From Bacteroidota bacterium (lineage in GTDB: Bacteria > Bacteroidota > Bacteroidia > Chitinophagales > Chitinophagaceae): DNA of 17,936 nucleotides. Of the stretch, positions 1 through 7,741 are shown piece after piece. The stretch covers positions 1 to 17,936 of the forward strand of contig JAEZRL010000045.1 in NCBI GenBank assembly GCA_023440945.1, written 5' to 3'. The notes under the pieces were generated by a model, which was not told the origin of the DNA, searched no databases, and saw only the letters and a program-made list of their open reading frames with translations. Both the position numbers and the translations under genes were made by a program. Within the stretch, counting starts at the first letter, position 1, and the number at the start of each line of letters is the position of its first letter.

Positions 1-1354
1 AATAAATAGTTGATGCATTGATGGCAATTGAATCAATCACTTTTCCGTCATTGACCATAACAATGTATTTGCTGTCTGGGTTTTGCTTAACACCGATGTA
101 TGCATACGGGTCTTGAAAAACAGCCACACCAGCTACATCTCCATCCTTCATTTTACGCACATCTATTTTTGCTGTTGCAATGGTTGGAATAGTTTGATTG
201 TGTTTTGCAAATGGTCTTTGTGTAAGTGTATTACGCGCCGTTTTAAAATCATTAGTAACACTTGCTGTCGTCAACCTTAAATAACCTTTTCGCTGCGTTA
301 AAGACCATTTTGCAGAATCAGGATTATGATTCCACCCCCATTGCATGCCTAATGTTTTTTCATTGAACTCATCTGAGGTTGGAAAATTTTTTATAGGATA
401 TGTTTTACCAACGTTTGGTTTTTTATAAGTAGTAACGGCTTTTCCATTTATGCCAATCATCGGCCAGTCATCAACCCATGTTACAGGTTGCAGCGAAGGA
501 AAACGACCGAATGGTCCGCTGTCAACAAATAATATCGTCCACCATTCGCCTGTTTGTGTTTGTATCAATGCGCCTTGGTGAATGCCATAGTTAATGCCTC
601 GCGTGGTGTCATAAATCAACAACTTTTGCTCGTATGGTCCGTAAATATTTTTTGAGCGAAGTGCCACCTGCATTCCATCTCTTCCACCATAAGTACAATA
701 CAAATAATAATAGCCATTTATTTTATAAACATGGGTACCTTCAAGCCCTTTGCGAATATTGCCAACGAACACCAAAGAATCTTTGCTTACCGGTACAAGG
801 TTTGAATCAACTTCTGTAATAGAAATATTATTATAGCCTTGTGCCACATAAATTTTTCCGTCATCGTCAAAAAACAAACCGGGGTCGTAAAAACCTTTTG
901 GCAAATGCGTAATATTCCATGGACCTTCAGCTTTATCTGCCGTACACATAAAACCGCCTTCATTTAAAGTGATAAACAACAAATAAAATTTACCATTATA
1001 ATATTTTAAACTTGTTGCCCACTGACCATGGCCATAACGACTGCATGTATCAAGATTATAACAATCGCTGAAATCAAATCTTTGAACAGCATTGCTGCAA
1101 TACTCCCAGTTTACCAAATCATGGGATTTTAAAATGGTAACGCCGGGAAAAATAAACATGGTTGTTGTAACCATGTAATAAGTGTCGTTAACACGAATTA
1201 CATCAGGGTCTGGAAAGTCTGCAGAGATAAGCGGATTAGTGTAAGTGCCATTGCCATTATCGCTGTGAATGTTTTGTGCATTTACCATATTTATGCATAG
1301 CACAAACAGTAATGCGTATAATGCAAATAGTTTAGATTTTTCAATCAGCATCAT
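1..1354 (-). CDS. GH43 family beta-xylosidase / alpha-L-arabinofuranosidase, 3' end cut by the window edge
   Basis: The frame is open from ATG at 1354 to base 1, giving 451 visible codons and no stop, so the C-terminus lies outside the window. A signal peptide covers about residues 1-26 (hydrophobic, ending VNA before Gln27), so the protein is exported, probably to the periplasm. The five-bladed propeller signatures of GH43 are present: PDPDVIR with catalytic base Asp49, FYDPGLF with the pKa-tuning Asp157, and EGTHVYK with the acid Glu205. From about residue 330 (the TSDEFN region) a concanavalin-like C-terminal beta-sandwich begins, as in two-domain GH43 enzymes. The family removes xylose or arabinose from xylan oligosaccharides; the exact substrate cannot be read from motifs. 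It starts 9 bp after the GH51 stop, so the two are probably cotranscribed. There is a second ATG at codon 2. Confidence 0.93.
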   Translation of the reverse strand, partial: MMLIEKSKLFALYALLFVLCINMVNAQNIHSDNGNGTYTNPLISADFPDPDVIRVNDTYYMVTTTMFIFPGVTILKSHDLVNWEYCSNAVQRFDFSDCYNLDTCSRYGHGQWATSLKYYNGKFYLLFITLNEGGFMCTADKAEGPWNITHLPKGFYDPGLFFDDDGKIYVAQGYNNISITEVDSNLVPVSKDSLVFVGNIRKGLEGTHVYKINGYYYLYCTYGGRDGMQVALRSKNIYGPYEQKLLIYDTTRGINYGIHQGALIQTQTGEWWTILFVDSGPFGRFPSLQPVTWVDDWPMIGINGKAVTTYKKPNVGKTYPIKNFPTSDEFNEKTLGMQWGWNHNPDSAKWSLTQRKGYLRLTTASVTNDFKTARNTLTQRPFAKHNQTIPTIATAKIDVRKMKDGDVAGVAVFQDPYAYIGVKQNPDSKYIVMVNDGKVIDSIAINASTIY

Positions 1355-1363
1355 TTAAAAAAT

Positions 1364-3466
1364 TTATCGTATTTGAATTTGCATTACCGTTACTGAATAT
1401 GGCGGAAATATTTGCTGAAAACTTTTTTTTAATCCCTTTACTGATGTTGTAACGGGAATAATTTTTTGAGGGTTATTGATTGTATTGGTATCATCCGGCT
1501 TATCACTTTTAATTGTGATGACTGTTGCTTGAGGCGAAACTCTTTCAGCGCCTTCCAGGTTTATTTTTATTGTTTGTTTTTTGGGGATGGTGTTTACAAT
1601 CTTCAGATAAATAACTCCTGCTGTATCATTCATTGTAACTGAATAAAATATTGTAGGAACCGTTTTGGATTTTATTCCTTTTGCACTGTCTTTTTTAGTA
1701 AGCGGAGCATTTTGAACAGGTATGTTTGCAACCGTTGCAGTTACAATCTTATTGCCTAAATAATTACTAAAAATTTTTTGTACATAATAGGATGGTGAAC
1801 CATAACTGGATAAAGCATCATAACCTATCAAATCCGAATCCCATTGCCAAGCCTTTGGTGAACTAGCGGTTGCAGTATTTACATTTACAAACAGCGGTGC
1901 ATAACAAGACATGTTAACCAAATCTGAGTTACGCTCCATGCCGGTCATCCATGCAGCATCACCCAATGCAGCATTCATGTTTGTCGTTGGTGCGCCTTCA
2001 CGTGTTGCCCATTCACCCACAAATATTTTTGGTTCGTTGCGATCGTATTTATCATACTGCGAGGCATTTTCCCACATGTCCCACGAATCGCGATAATAAT
2101 GTTCATCCACTATTGCCGCTTCTTTTCCTTTAACACTCATAGAAGGATATTGTGTTGCGGGAATTGTAGAAATGCATGTGAGTTGCGGATATTTAGCTTC
2201 TATCGCTGTTCTGAATTGATTAAATCTTCCACTATAACTGTTCGACCTGTCGAACCAATCTTCATTACCAATCTCAACATATTTCAATTTGAAAGGTTCG
2301 GGATGACCGTCTGTTGCACGTTTAGCGCCCCAGTAAGTTGTAGTATCGCCTATCACATATTCTATCTCATCCAGCGCATCATCCACATAAGGTTTTAATA
2401 ACGCACCCGCATCAACGTGGTCAGTACCTAAAGAATAACCGGCATATACAGCTAATACCGGTTCGGCACCCATGTCTTCCGTCCATTCCAAAAATTCAAG
2501 TAAACCCATTCCATCAGAAGCACGGTAACCCCATGAACCTTTATGCCCTGGCCTGCTTTCCAAAGGTCCGAGTGTTGTTTTCCATGGAAATGCATCAGTA
2601 ATTAATGGACCTTCTAAGAAGTTACCGCCGGGAAAACGCAGGAACTTTGGTTTCATATCCACCAGCATTTGCATCAGGTCTGTCCTGTTACCATTAGGGC
2701 GATTATTATAAGTTGAAGGAAATAAAGAAACGAGATTGAAATAATACAATCCGGTGCGGATGGTTGAAATCACAAAACGTGCGTCTTTGGTTGGTTGTAC
2801 ATCAGCAGCCGTAGTTAAAGTAAGTTCATACTTTTTCCAGTATATACTTTTTTCGAGATTGATAGTGCCGGATGCATATACTGTTTTTCCATCATTGCTT
2901 TCAATGGAAACTGTTATGGGTCCTTGTGTATTATTTTCAATATCGGGAAGCGGAGGTGTATTGGGTTTTGGTTCCCAGGGCCAGCGAAAAGGTTCCCTGC
3001 GGTCAGTGCCTTTTATATAGAATGAAGCTTTGTATGTTGTAGAAGGTTTTACGGGAATGCCCCAATAACCTTCGTTTGCAATGCCAACTCTTCCTGCTGC
3101 TTTTTCAACAGTAAGTCTTAAGCATGTTGAAAGTGTACCGTTTATCGCATTGCCACGTTCATCAAGAGGAATATGTTCTTGTGAGGCAGCAATAAGTTTG
3201 ATACTTGCCTTTGCTGCAGTATCATCCTGCACAAGGCTCCATCCTTCAGGCTTTGTTTTATTGTCTTTAAATATTCTGTTGCGTATAAGTTCGGCATATA
3301 AACCCCCATCATAAGAATGATTGATCTCTTCCGTCATCAATCCATATAATGTCGGACTTACAGTTGCGCCAGGTTTATCAACACGTAATGTGATAGATGG
3401 TGTTTGTGAATAAGCTTGTATTCTAAACACCAGTATCGTCAGAAAGAAAAAGTATCGCAATCTCAT
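1364..3466 (-). CDS. GH51 alpha-L-arabinofuranosidase, secreted
   Basis: This 700-residue protein has an N-terminal signal peptide (residues 1-20, ending AYS before Gln21). Residues about 22-65 match the start of family 51 enzymes (YGLMTEEINHS, GGLYAELIRNR). Residues about 66-250 look like an inserted carbohydrate-binding jelly roll (CBM4-like), which is common in long Bacteroidota GH51 proteins. The catalytic barrel follows, with acid/base Glu402 in YVEIGNEDWF and nucleophile Glu485 in FVGEWATREG. A C-terminal beta-sandwich occupies about residues 600-700. The family hydrolyses terminal alpha-L-arabinofuranosyl groups on arabinoxylan or arabinan. The gene sits between the decayed DUF1680 gene, whose reconstructed stop is 8 bp upstream, and the GH43 gene 9 bp downstream. 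The original promoter was probably upstream of the DUF1680 gene and appears deleted. The reading frame is clean throughout. Confidence 0.96.
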   Translation of the reverse strand: MRLRYFFFLTILVFRIQAYSQTPSITLRVDKPGATVSPTLYGLMTEEINHSYDGGLYAELIRNRIFKDNKTKPEGWSLVQDDTAAKASIKLIAASQEHIPLDERGNAINGTLSTCLRLTVEKAAGRVGIANEGYWGIPVKPSTTYKASFYIKGTDRREPFRWPWEPKPNTPPLPDIENNTQGPITVSIESNDGKTVYASGTINLEKSIYWKKYELTLTTAADVQPTKDARFVISTIRTGLYYFNLVSLFPSTYNNRPNGNRTDLMQMLVDMKPKFLRFPGGNFLEGPLITDAFPWKTTLGPLESRPGHKGSWGYRASDGMGLLEFLEWTEDMGAEPVLAVYAGYSLGTDHVDAGALLKPYVDDALDEIEYVIGDTTTYWGAKRATDGHPEPFKLKYVEIGNEDWFDRSNSYSGRFNQFRTAIEAKYPQLTCISTIPATQYPSMSVKGKEAAIVDEHYYRDSWDMWENASQYDKYDRNEPKIFVGEWATREGAPTTNMNAALGDAAWMTGMERNSDLVNMSCYAPLFVNVNTATASSPKAWQWDSDLIGYDALSSYGSPSYYVQKIFSNYLGNKIVTATVANIPVQNAPLTKKDSAKGIKSKTVPTIFYSVTMNDTAGVIYLKIVNTIPKKQTIKINLEGAERVSPQATVITIKSDKPDDTNTINNPQKIIPVTTSVKGLKKSFQQIFPPYSVTVMQIQIR

Positions 3467-3474
3467 TGCTTATT

Positions 3475-4589
3475 TTATTTATTACTGTTATTATTACTGT
3501 TTATTTTTTTTACCAACCCCACATAATAAACTCCACCCGCAGCGCTACCTTTTAACGATTGAAGCTTTACACAAATATGATTTTATTTTTTAGCATCGAA
3601 TCAGGAATGGCATATTCAACATCAAAAATTTAGACTGATTCCATTTGCCTGTATTATCTTCTGTAATTAATTTCTCGTCATCAATATAAATATCCAATTT
3701 TCTGTTACCCCATTCAGCGCCCCAGCAACGAACTATTAAACTTAAATTATTTTCATTATTTGTTGAAAGATTATAACTGAAATATCCGCCATAAGTTGCT
3801 TCGCGATACAACTTATCATTCGCAGTTCCTGAACCTGATTTATTGCTTCGCACTTGATAGTCAGCTTCCGCTTTTTGTTCGCCGGGCACAACAAAATCTA
3901 TCGTATGTTTTCCAATTGCAGTTTTTGTTTTTCAACTGCAGATAATGAATCGAGATAAGATTTATATTGTTCATTACTGAATGCTATCCAATACATCATG
4001 TAACGTGCATCATGAATTTGGTAAAAATGGCCGCAGTTCAATATTAGTTGGGTTAACAATTTTTACATCTTTAACTGTAAAATGTAATGGCTTATTTTTT
4101 ACCGGAAAATCAATTTCAACAACATCACCTTTTTTCCAATCTCTGTGTATTGTTAAGTAAGATGATGGATTTGCTTGATATGAAATTTCTTTTCCATTCA
4201 CGAAAATTTTTAATGCATTATCTGCAACCCATGATGGATAACGCATCATTAATTTGAATGATGATGTAGCTTTTGTGATGACTAATTTAGTAGGTTCTTC
4301 GTAAGGAAATTTGGTTTATTGCGTAAGTTAAATTCCTTTTTCTTTCCAGTTTAATTCAGATGCAATAGAAAGATTTACAAACAACGAATTGTGTTGATGC
4401 TTATAAATAAATTCATTGTACTTACCATGATTTTTCCATACCTGTTCCAACCCAACATAGCTCATTCGGGGCAGAATAAACACGGTAACTGTCCGGACGA
4501 ACCGGTGTGAAATAAACGTAACCACCCGTCTCAGGATTTTGGGTTGAAATAATATGATTATAAATAGTACGTTCATAATAATCTGCATA
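3475..4589 (-). pseudogene. DUF1680 beta-L-arabinofuranosidase (GH127/GH146-like), 5'-truncated and multiply frameshifted
   Basis: Pieces in two alternating minus-strand frames rebuild the C-terminal half of a DUF1680 enzyme: YADYYERTIYNHI, NPETGGYVYFTP, VGTGMEN, NHGKYNEFIY, ASELNWKEKG, YQIHDARYMMYW, IDFVVPGEQKAE, then GGVYYVGLVKK and a stop at 3477-3475. The N-terminal half, roughly 340 residues in a typical homologue, is absent. Lesions visible are: an extra base in the run 4431-4435; stop codons at 4328-4330 (TAA where the family usually has Lys) and 4316-4318 (TAA, probably from CAA); an extra base in 4023-4027; and apparent losses in 3908-3911, 3624-3628 and 3581-3591. The family Trp-Cys-Cys before VGTG reads Leu-Cys-Trp, so the Cys next to VGTG, expected to be the nucleophile, is missing. 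The intact gene would have removed beta-L-arabinofuranose. Family assignment is from memory of conserved strings; GH127 and GH146 cannot be separated here. Confidence 0.88.
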
Positions 4590-4592
4590 TCT

Positions 4593-4939
4593 TCCGTAAA
4601 ATATCGTGGCATATTTATTAGTGATGAAGCACCTGCATTCAGCGGTTGGACAAAAGAAAAATTCGGTGGCGAAAATCATTTAGTGTATAAACATATGTTT
4701 GAATTAAACTTCGCTTAAAAGCAAATTATCTGTGGCCTGTTATGTGGGGTGATGCATTTAATGATGATGATACCTTAAATGCAATTCTTGCTAATAAATA
4801 GGGTATCGTAATGGGTACATCTCATATTGGATGATAAATCCTGCAGTTATTCTGCAAAAAAATAGTGCTTGACTTTGGCGGATTAAAACCGTCTTATCTC
4901 GGTCCACAGAAAACAATTTTTAAAACAGAAAATAATTAG
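4593..4939 (+). pseudogene. GH115 xylan alpha-1,2-glucuronidase remnant, 5'-truncated with internal deletion
   Basis: Plus-strand fragments match the GH115 catalytic core in order: SVKYRGIFISDEAPAFSGW from 4593, KEKFGGENHLVYKHMFEL, then after a frameshift near 4715 LKANYLWPVMWGDAFNDDD, a TAG stop at 4799-4801 (Tyr in the family), and GIVMGTSH ending at 4825. From 4828 the sequence jumps to the extreme C-terminus (INPAVILQK, then LDFGGLKPSYLGP) with an extra A in the run 4856-4862, ending at TAG 4937-4939. About the first 190 residues and some 500 internal residues of a normal enzyme of about 850 residues are gone. The enzyme would have removed (4-O-methyl)glucuronic acid from xylan. The remnant ends 3 bp before the GH10 start, so it was the first gene of the plus-strand operon. 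It cannot encode a working enzyme. Confidence 0.86.
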
Positions 4940-4942
4940 CTT

Positions 4943-6064
4943 ATGATAAAAAGATATTCATTCATACTTTCTGTTGCAGCAATATTACTCGTAAGTTGTA
5001 TAAGCAATAAAAAAGTTTCTGCGCAAACTACTTCTTTAAAAGAAACTTTCAAGAACGATTTTCTTATCGGCACTGCAATAAATACGCGGCAAATAGAAGA
5101 AAAAGATGCGGCTGCCGATACGCTTATCAAACAACAATTCAATGCGGTAACACCGGAAAATATTATGAAGGCTGAAATAATAGAACCCGCATGGAATAAA
5201 TTCAATTTTGATTTAGCTGATAAGCTAGTCGCGTTTGCACAAAAGAATAATATAAAAGTAAATGGACACACTTTAATCTGGCATAGCCAGTTGCCTGGAT
5301 TTATGCGCAATATGCAAAATGCGGATTCAGTGAAACGATATTTCGAAAATCATATCACGACAGTTGCGAATCGCTACGACGGAAAAGTATATTCATGGGA
5401 TGTGGTGAATGAGGCATTAAATGAGGATGGCACATTGCGCAAATCAATCTTTCTCGATAAGCTTGGTGATGATTATATTGTTGAAGCATTTCGCCTCGCT
5501 CAAAAAGCTGCACCTTACACAAAACTTTATTATAACGATTATAATATTGAGCAGCCAAAGAAAAGAGGCGGAGCCATTGCACTAATAAAAAAAATTCAGG
5601 CAGCAGGCGTGCGCATTGATGGTGTTGGAATACAGGGACACTGGCGTGCTTATAATCTTCCGCTAAATGATATTGAAGAAAGCATCAAAGAATTTTCTTC
5701 GTTGGGTATTGAAGTAGCATTTACAGAATTAGATTTAAGCGTGTTGCCGAGCCCATTCGAAAATACAACCGCGGATGTAAGCGCAACAGCAAAAGGCAAT
5801 GCAAACATGAATCCTTACAGAAATGGATTGCCCGATTCTGTTGCACAAATGCAGGCAAATGCTTATGCAGTTTTATTTAAACTGTTTTTGAAATATAAGA
5901 AAAATATTAGTCGTATTACTTTTTGGGGAGCGAACGATGCCCAATCATGGCTGAATAATTTTCCTATTCCGGGCAGAACAGATTACCCATTATTGTTCGA
6001 CAGAAATTTTAAGCCAAAACCTGCATTTTACAGTGTGCTTGCAACGAAAGGAAAACAACCATAA
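4943..6064 (+). CDS. GH10 endo-1,4-beta-xylanase
   Basis: This 373-residue protein is a single-domain GH10 xylanase of normal catalytic-domain length. Visible family motifs are GTAINTRQI near residue 43, the QFNAVTPEN strand (65-73), HTLIWHSQLP (109-118), acid/base Glu157 in SWDVVNEAL, and nucleophile Glu262 in AFTELDLSV, followed by the ITFWGANDAQSW strand. The N-terminus has a lipobox-like LVSC with Cys19, which would make it a membrane-anchored lipoprotein. VSA before Gln28 is an alternative signal peptidase I site. The enzyme cuts internal beta-1,4-xylosyl bonds of xylan. The start at 4943 is 3 bp after the GH115 remnant stop, typical of a tight operon. It is the first intact gene on the plus strand and has no clear promoter of its own just upstream. 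Confidence 0.97.
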   Translation: MIKRYSFILSVAAILLVSCISNKKVSAQTTSLKETFKNDFLIGTAINTRQIEEKDAAADTLIKQQFNAVTPENIMKAEIIEPAWNKFNFDLADKLVAFAQKNNIKVNGHTLIWHSQLPGFMRNMQNADSVKRYFENHITTVANRYDGKVYSWDVVNEALNEDGTLRKSIFLDKLGDDYIVEAFRLAQKAAPYTKLYYNDYNIEQPKKRGGAIALIKKIQAAGVRIDGVGIQGHWRAYNLPLNDIEESIKEFSSLGIEVAFTELDLSVLPSPFENTTADVSATAKGNANMNPYRNGLPDSVAQMQANAYAVLFKLFLKYKKNISRITFWGANDAQSWLNNFPIPGRTDYPLLFDRNFKPKPAFYSVLATKGKQP

Positions 6065-6092
6065 CTCTCATCATTATCACAAACGAAACCAT

Positions 6093-7589
6093 ATGAGCGC
6101 AGAGGATTTGTCATTACCGCAAGAAAAAACAGGCGCCTTTGTTGCGGCACAATTCAATGCAGCGCCACAAAAATTATCAGTGTTGGAAAAAGTTGGTTAC
6201 AGTTTGGGCGACCTCGCTGCGAACTTAGTTTTTCAAACACTCGTTACTTATCTCGCCTATTTCTACACCGATATTTATGGTTTAAAAACAGAACACGCTT
6301 CCATATTAATTCTTGTGGTGGGACTTGTTGCTGCATTTGGTTTTAACCCGATTGTCGGTGCATTGGCAGACAGAACAAATTCGCGTTGGGGCAAGTTTCG
6401 TCCGTGGATTTTATTTACTGCAATTCCGTTAGGCGTTGTTGCATTGCTTGCATTCAGCACACCACATTTTTCTTACCAGGGAAAAGTAATTTATGCAGTA
6501 GTTACTTACACTTTACTGTTGCTGTTGTATGCCGCTAACAATCTTCCTTACTCAGCGTTAAGCGGTGTTATCACCGGCGATATGGGTGAACGCAACAGCT
6601 TATCATCTTATCGTTTTGTTGCAGTGATGTTCGCGCAATTTTTTGTGCAGGTGTTTATGTTGGCAATCATTGAATCTGCAGGTCATGGCGATAAATCACA
6701 AGGCATTGAAAAAGTAATGACCTGGCTCGCCATCATTGGCACCATCATGCTGCTCATCACTTTTTTTACAACAAGAGAACGCATCATTCCAAAGCCCGAG
6801 CAACGTTCCACTTTAAGAGAAGATTTAAGTGATTTATTTAGGAACAGACGGTGGGTAATCATGCTCGTTCTTACAACACTTGTATTTATTACGCTTGCAA
6901 TGAAGGGCGGTTCTTATGTTTACTATTTTAATAATTATGTTGATAAACAAAGCCTCACCCGTTTTGTAAGGCCGATTGTTCATGCTCTTTCTAACATTGG
7001 ATTAAATTTTTTTGGTGAAGACCCTGTTTCTGCAGGTTTTGGTTTGTTTAACGCAGGCGGTATTATCTTCATGATTGTTGGCATCACACTTTCAAAAAAA
7101 TTTGCAGATAAATATGGCAAGCGCGATGTGTTTGGCATTTGTCTTTTTATCTCAACATTATTCATACTCGCTTTCATTTTTTATCCACCGCAAAGTGTTG
7201 CATTAATGTTCGCATCCCAAATTCTTCACGGCTTTTTTTATGGATTAACCATTCCATTGTTGTGGGCAATGATTGCTGATGTTGCCGATTACAGTGAATG
7301 GAAAAATAATCGTCGTGCAACAGCAATAATTTTTTCTGCCATGATGGTTGGATTAAAAGCAGGACTTACCCTTGGCAGTGCAATTCTTACATGGATACTC
7401 AGTTTATATAACTACGTTCCGAATAGCACAACGCAAACACAGGAAGCTATTCAAGGCACAAAAATGCTGGTGAGTGTATATCCATCTATTCCATTTTTAA
7501 TTGGTGCAGGGTTGTTATCTTTCTATGCTATCAACAAAAAAATGGAAGTACAAATTGAGAGTGATTTGAAGCAGAAGAGAATTGAATAA
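6093..7589 (+). CDS. Glycoside-pentoside-hexuronide (GPH) family cation symporter of the MFS fold
   Basis: The chosen start at 6093 gives 498 residues. An in-frame ATG at 6033 would overlap the GH10 gene and add a polar His/Asn-rich tail unlike the family. The protein has about 12 hydrophobic segments. GPH signatures are visible: VLEKVGYSLGD before the first membrane segment, GALADRTNSRWGKFRPW (about residues 89-105) in the first inter-helix loop, the NNLPYSALSG segment, and IADVADYSEWKNNRRAT from about residue 394. The family, which includes melibiose and xyloside symporters such as XynP/YicJ, moves sugars or short glycosides with a cation across the inner membrane. Between a secreted xylanase and a cytoplasmic GH43, it probably imports xylo-oligosaccharides, xylosides or released pentoses. 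It lies 28 bp after GH10 and is probably in the same operon. Confidence 0.94.
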   Translation: MSAEDLSLPQEKTGAFVAAQFNAAPQKLSVLEKVGYSLGDLAANLVFQTLVTYLAYFYTDIYGLKTEHASILILVVGLVAAFGFNPIVGALADRTNSRWGKFRPWILFTAIPLGVVALLAFSTPHFSYQGKVIYAVVTYTLLLLLYAANNLPYSALSGVITGDMGERNSLSSYRFVAVMFAQFFVQVFMLAIIESAGHGDKSQGIEKVMTWLAIIGTIMLLITFFTTRERIIPKPEQRSTLREDLSDLFRNRRWVIMLVLTTLVFITLAMKGGSYVYYFNNYVDKQSLTRFVRPIVHALSNIGLNFFGEDPVSAGFGLFNAGGIIFMIVGITLSKKFADKYGKRDVFGICLFISTLFILAFIFYPPQSVALMFASQILHGFFYGLTIPLLWAMIADVADYSEWKNNRRATAIIFSAMMVGLKAGLTLGSAILTWILSLYNYVPNSTTQTQEAIQGTKMLVSVYPSIPFLIGAGLLSFYAINKKMEVQIESDLKQKRIE

Positions 7590-7620
7590 ACAGAAGTTGT
7601 TTTTAATGATAATAATTATG

Positions 7621-7670
7621 TTGCCAACAAATGAATAAGTGGCATCGTCCCTTGTGTCACTCACTTGTAC
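7621..7670. repeat. Copy A of a dispersed repeat shared with 12748-12798
   Basis: In the 152-bp gap between the symporter and GH43, the sequence TTGCCA is followed 13 bases later by TGGCATCG and then by a segment ending CACTCACTTGTAC. The same words in the same order and almost the same spacing occur at 12748-12798. Over the last 31 bases (7640-7670) I count 25 identities by eye. The element lies just upstream of a start codon in both cases and yields spurious N-terminal extensions in gene calls. Confidence 0.6.
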
Positions 7671-7741
7671 TGCATCTTTTCATGGCAGCAATAGGTTTCA
7701 ACATCAAAACAACTTATTACTTACAATTTAAAACTATAAGA

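Noticed and set aside
4422..4679. An 85-codon minus-strand ORF starting MIFATEF
   Set aside because: Its first third is antisense to the GH115 remnant and its last two thirds are a frame of the DUF1680 remnant; it is a chimera created by the junction, not a gene.
6033..6092. Upstream in-frame start for the GPH symporter
   Set aside because: It overlaps the GH10 coding end and adds a polar tail not seen in the family; ATG 6093 gives a normal N-terminus.
7631..7741. Upstream in-frame start for the GH43 enzyme, which would resemble a signal peptide
   Set aside because: The extension translates the non-coding repeat shared with 12748-12798, so the start at 7742 is preferred.
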